From the NCBI GenBank assembly GCA_030147645.1, contig JASBUY010000432.1, positions 1-10,008 of the forward strand: DNA of 10,008 bases, written 5' to 3'. The notes under the pieces were generated by a model. It worked only from the letters and a program-made list of their open reading frames with translations. It made no database searches and was not told where the DNA came from. The translations under genes and the position numbers were made by a program. This DNA comes from Aquabacter sp. GTDB lineage: Bacteria; Pseudomonadota; Alphaproteobacteria; Rhizobiales; Xanthobacteraceae. Of the stretch, positions 7,859 to 10,008 are shown in pieces. Position 1 is the first letter of the stretch. Each line of letters begins with the position of its first letter.

Positions 7859-8374
7859 TCAGGTGGCGGGCTTGCGCCAGTCGTCGGAGCCGGAGGTGCC
7901 GGCCTTCTCGTGCGTCCAGGTCACCTTGCGGTAGGTGAAGGACCACTCATCCATGTGCTGGAGTTGGGCATTCTCGGGCAGCAGGCAGTTCGGGATGATG
8001 GCCTTGCCGTCCACGAGAACCGCGTCTTCCCACTTGATGGTGAAGTATTTTTCCTGCTGGCCCTTCGAAGAAGTCCGCCAGAAGGAGAGCGTGACCTCGG
8101 TCAGCACTTCGCCGGTGGCGAGCGCCTGCCACAGCAGGGGCGACGCCTTGTCCTGATACTTGGTCAGGGTGGCGGGCTGGTGCACGCGCGAACCGGTCGG
8201 CTGGCCGGACTGCGGGTCGCGGGGGATGATCACGTTGGAGGCGAACGCCTGGACGATGGATTCGTCCTCATGGCCTTCCTGCCACAGATTGCCAACGCTA
8301 TCGGCGGTGAAGGCGCCCTTCGTGATGTCGCCCTGCTTTTCGCCCTTGATTGCCACATAAGCGGGAGTAGGCAT
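7859..8374 (-). CDS. hcp: T6SS inner-tube protein Hcp (TssD)
   Basis: A 171-residue Hcp, the secreted protein whose hexameric rings stack into the T6SS inner tube and carry effectors. Family hallmarks include the N-terminal strand YVAIKGEKQGDIT (6-18), HQPATLTKYQDKASPLLWQAL (65-85), which matches the usual KPLxxTKxxDKxSPLL region, and VTLSFWRTSSKGQQEKYFTIKWEDAVL (94-120). The C-terminal strand DEWSFTYRKVTWTH (142-155) is also typical. The length is normal, with no effector extension, signal peptide or truncation. The ATG at 8374 is chosen over the frame start at 8416 because family similarity begins there, GACGAGA lies just upstream, and 8416 is upstream of the predicted transcription start at about 8412. 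It appears monocistronic, with a sigma-54 promoter before it and a strong terminator after it. Confidence 0.97.
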   Translation of the reverse strand: MPTPAYVAIKGEKQGDITKGAFTADSVGNLWQEGHEDESIVQAFASNVIIPRDPQSGQPTGSRVHQPATLTKYQDKASPLLWQALATGEVLTEVTLSFWRTSSKGQQEKYFTIKWEDAVLVDGKAIIPNCLLPENAQLQHMDEWSFTYRKVTWTHEKAGTSGSDDWRKPAT

Positions 8375-8422
8375 TTCGGATCTCGTCACTTGTAACCGGT
8401 GGTGTACCGGCGCCACACAGTT

Positions 8423-8438
8423 CGCAAGAGTGATGCCA
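8423..8438 (-). promoter_or_regulatory. Sigma-54 (-24/-12) promoter of hcp
   Basis: The minus strand reads TGGCATCACTCTTGCG. This matches the consensus TGGCAC-N5-TTGCW with GG and GC exactly 12 nt apart and the full TTGC of the -12 element. The predicted transcription start is near 8412, giving a leader of about 38 nt before the hcp ATG. The adjacent VasH-like activator gene supports the assignment. Confidence 0.88.
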
Positions 8439-8460
8439 GTTTGCCTTCACCCGACCGTCA

Positions 8461-8515
8461 TAATTCGACAATGCTGTGCCACCAATACTTTCGGATGTTT
8501 TTTAGAAGGCTTTCA
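8461..8515. promoter_or_regulatory. AT-rich spacer between promoter and upstream sites
   Basis: This stretch, including TTCGGATGTTTTTTAGAA, is clearly richer in A/T than the surrounding DNA. It lies about 50-105 bp upstream of the predicted hcp start, between the -24/-12 promoter and the two CTGCGCAG motifs. That is where a bend or IHF site usually sits at sigma-54 promoters. I found no good match to the IHF consensus, so a bending role is inference. Confidence 0.35.
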
Positions 8516-8545
8516 CGCGCATCTGGATACGCTGCTCGTCGGAGT

Positions 8546-8557
8546 CTCTGCGCAGAG
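8546..8557. promoter_or_regulatory. Upstream activator site candidate 1 (CTCTGCGCAGAG)
   Basis: A perfect 12-bp palindrome centred about 140 bp upstream of the predicted hcp start, a usual distance for an enhancer of a sigma-54 activator. Its TCTGCGCAG-N-GT core is repeated 41 bp further upstream. Confidence 0.6.
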
Positions 8558-8587
8558 TTAGGCGCAATCCCGGGAGGTGAGCGGGGA

Positions 8588-8599
8588 TCTGCGCAGTGT
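8588..8599. promoter_or_regulatory. Upstream activator site candidate 2 (TCTGCGCAGTGT)
   Basis: A second copy of the motif, matching site 1 at 11 of 12 positions (8547-8558 against 8588-8599). The 41-bp offset is close to four helical turns, so both copies would face the same side of the DNA. It is centred about 180 bp upstream of the predicted hcp start. Confidence 0.55.
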
Positions 8600-8634
8600 C
8601 ACAATACCGCCACCGCGCCGACGGCCCGGCGTCA

Positions 8635-8988
8635 TCAATAGGCAGGGGCCGCACGTGATACGTCGCCCACCGGCACCAGTTGGCATTCCACCGAGAGAAA
8701 GGCGCGTGTCTTCAGGTCGATCAGAGCTTCCCCTTCGCAGCGATAGCCCTTGGTGGCTGCCACCGCATCCCCGGCGATGGCATATGCCAGGACCGCGCGG
8801 CCCTTGAAGGAGCGCTGCTCGCGGGGCGCGATGCGCAGGATCAGATTGAGCGTCTCGCCCTCGGCGGACACTTCCCGCCACGCACCCGGGCCATTCCCGG
8901 CGGGTGCGGAGAGGATCGCGTCGCGGATCGCGAGCGAGAGGATCTTTTCATAAGGATGGATATCGCGCTCCGGCGGCCGCCACGTCAT
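8635..8988 (-). CDS. Small conserved-looking protein of unknown function
   Basis: A 117-residue protein with no recognised domain, signal peptide or membrane helix. It starts MTWRPPERDIHPYEKILSLAIRDAILSA, suggesting an N-terminal helix. The rest (about 40-108) alternates hydrophobic and polar residues in strand-like runs, for example TLNLILRIAP, AVLAYAIAG and AFLSVECQLVPVG, so a small alpha+beta fold is likely. The gene looks real: a very strong RBS (GGGAGGGG, 8993-9000) lies 4 nt before its ATG, and the start overlaps the preceding stop as ATGA. It is therefore coupled to the TPR/GT9-like gene. It lies upstream of hcp in the same direction but is separated from it by 260 bp of regulatory DNA. 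A T6SS-accessory role is guesswork. Confidence 0.75.
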   Translation of the reverse strand: MTWRPPERDIHPYEKILSLAIRDAILSAPAGNGPGAWREVSAEGETLNLILRIAPREQRSFKGRAVLAYAIAGDAVAATKGYRCEGEALIDLKTRAFLSVECQLVPVGDVSRAAPAY

Positions 8989-10008
8989 GCTTCCCCTCCC
9001 CCCGGCATTTCACCGGCGCGGGCCATCGCCCGCACCTGTTCGGTCAAGTCGTTCAGCCCGGACCCGCCCGCTCCAAGAACCGCGACGGCAAGGCTCGGAT
9101 ACCAGAGCGCGCGTCCCTCGCGCTGTGCCCAGGTCCAGGGCCGGGCCGGCGGCACGACCACGACCCCCGCCTGCCCCAGGGCACCGGCCAAATGGGCCGC
9201 CAGCCCGTCCGGCGCGATGACGAGGTCCATCTGAGCGATCAGCGCCGCGAGATCGCCCGCGTCCGAGATATGAAGACCCGCATCCAGCACCGAAGGGGCA
9301 CCTTCAAGATCCTGCCGGCGGGCATCGAAGGCGAGAGAGACCAATGTCGCATCGCCCCCCAGTGCAGCGGTCACGCTCTCGACCAGCCCGCCAAGCCCAA
9401 GCTCCGGTCCCCACATGAGGCCGACCTTCATGCCGGGATATTCGGCGAGCGCCTCCACCCACTGTGCGCAGCGCGCGGGATCCACCGTCACATAAGGCGC
9501 GGCGGAAAAATCGGAGAGATCGACACCCACGTGCTTCGGCACCTCGCTGAGGGGGACAGCGTCGGCCGGTGGCGGCGCGAGGGAGAGGTTTAGGCCCGGA
9601 ACAGTGGCAAGCAACGGCGCCAATGCGGGATCGATATGGCAGACGGGAGGACCGCCATCCGCCCCAGCGCAGCGTGCGAAACGGGCGAGCAGGAGCGCAT
9701 CGCCGGCCGGGAGCGTCGCCGGCACCACGATGGCAGCGACAATCTGCGGCTCGGCCTTTATCGGCCAGACCTCTTCCACCCGGCCCAGAGCCAATTTCAA
9801 TTCGTCCTGCCAGAAGGCATAAGCCGCCTCCCCCGGCGCGCCGCGCGCTGCCTGGCTGGCGCAGACCAAGGACTGCTCCAGGCGCCCCGCCAGCCGAAGC
9901 AAAGTCGCCATCCGCATCAGGAGTGCAGGGTCCTGAGGCGCCCGGCGCACCAGGCCCGCAAAGCGCGCGATCCCCCCGTCCGCATCTCCCTTTTCCAATT
10001 GCAGGCGG
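8985..10008 (-). CDS. TPR protein with degenerate GT9-like C-terminal domain, 5'-truncated by the window edge
   Basis: The frame is open to the right edge, so the N-terminus is missing. The TTG at 9998 is probably an internal Leu within LQLEKGDADGGIARF. Counted from that codon, about 1-75 form TPR-like helical repeats (LVRRAPQDPALLMRMATLLRLAGRLEQSL). Residues about 85-320 resemble the C-terminal glycosyltransferase-9-like half of TPR-GT fusion proteins: MKVGLMWGPE (190-199), then ISDAGDLAALIAQMDLVIAP (244-263) and DGLAAHLAGALG (264-275). Related proteins usually read D-T-x-x-x-HLAGALG and VGLxWaG, so the donor-site region is altered. It may be an enzyme that glycosylates a surface or secreted component, or a non-catalytic scaffold. 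Its stop overlaps the next start by 4 bp. A link to T6SS rests on position only. Confidence 0.78.
   Translation of the reverse strand, partial: RLQLEKGDADGGIARFAGLVRRAPQDPALLMRMATLLRLAGRLEQSLVCASQAARGAPGEAAYAFWQDELKLALGRVEEVWPIKAEPQIVAAIVVPATLPAGDALLLARFARCAGADGGPPVCHIDPALAPLLATVPGLNLSLAPPPADAVPLSEVPKHVGVDLSDFSAAPYVTVDPARCAQWVEALAEYPGMKVGLMWGPELGLGGLVESVTAALGGDATLVSLAFDARRQDLEGAPSVLDAGLHISDAGDLAALIAQMDLVIAPDGLAAHLAGALGQAGVVVVPPARPWTWAQREGRALWYPSLAVAVLGAGGSGLNDLTEQVRAMARAGEMPGGGEA
8993..9000 (-). promoter_or_regulatory. Strong RBS of the small unknown gene
   Basis: The minus strand reads GGGAGGGG, 4 nt before the ATG at 8988. It lies inside the 3' end of the upstream gene and supports translation of the small protein. 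Confidence 0.75.

Noticed and set aside
6738..7934. 398-codon plus-strand open frame spanning clpV, the hcp terminator and the hcp 3' end
   Set aside because: It runs antisense through two certain genes and across a terminator, with no recognisable protein family.
8375..8412. CCGGT/ACCGG short hairpin in the hcp leader
   Set aside because: The stem is only 5 bp with a 5-nt loop, too weak to claim as a regulatory structure.
8473..8488. Second TGGCAC-like element (minus strand TGGCACAGCATTGTCG)
   Set aside because: It has a good -24 half, but the -12 GC is absent at the required spacing, so it is not a sigma-54 promoter.
8399..8641. 80-codon plus-strand open frame upstream of hcp
   Set aside because: It overlaps the hcp promoter and upstream sites, has no RBS and reads as low-complexity sequence with no family resemblance.

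Overview
The window is high-GC, densely coded bacterial DNA. Its codon use, long antisense shadow frames and gene content fit an alphaproteobacterium, perhaps of the Hyphomicrobiales/Xanthobacteraceae type; that taxonomic guess is weak. It is part of a type VI secretion (T6SS) locus: the tube protein Hcp, the sheath-recycling ATPase ClpV (TssH) and a VasH-type sigma-54 activator are all recognisable. The structural genes tssB/C, tssE-G, tssJ-M and vgrG are not in the window, so the system must continue elsewhere.

Layout, left to right. (1) Bases 3-1895, plus strand: a tight three-gene set made of a Ser/Thr kinase cut off by the window edge, a 147-residue soluble HAMP-like/coiled-coil protein, and a ParA/MinD-type ATPase. 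The genes are 1 bp apart or overlap by 4 bp. (2) Bases 1899-7652, minus strand: clpV, then a GAF/AAA+/Fis sigma-54 activator, then a second complete Ser/Thr kinase, with gaps of 11 bp or overlaps. The second kinase ends 3 bp from the ParA-like gene, tail to tail. (3) Bases 7817-8438, minus strand: hcp as a single-gene unit with its own -24/-12 promoter and a perfect 13-bp-stem terminator. (4) Bases 8635-10008, minus strand: a small unknown protein translationally coupled to a TPR/GT9-like protein that runs off the right edge.

How the parts may work together. The activator next to clpV probably drives hcp from the sigma-54 promoter at 8423-8438. Two copies of a TCTGCGCAG-N-GT motif lie about 140 and 180 bp upstream of the predicted start site, and a third CTGCGCAG lies upstream of clpV, so the same regulator may control both units. 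The terminator behind hcp would uncouple abundant Hcp from ClpV. The two kinases are paralogous and both lack the Arg of the HRD motif. Together with the HAMP-like protein and the ParA-like ATPase they look like a cytoplasmic signalling or positioning module attached to this T6SS; that role is inference. No RNA genes, mobile elements or CRISPR arrays were seen. No gene-free stretch exceeds 300 bp; the longest, 8375-8634, is regulatory.
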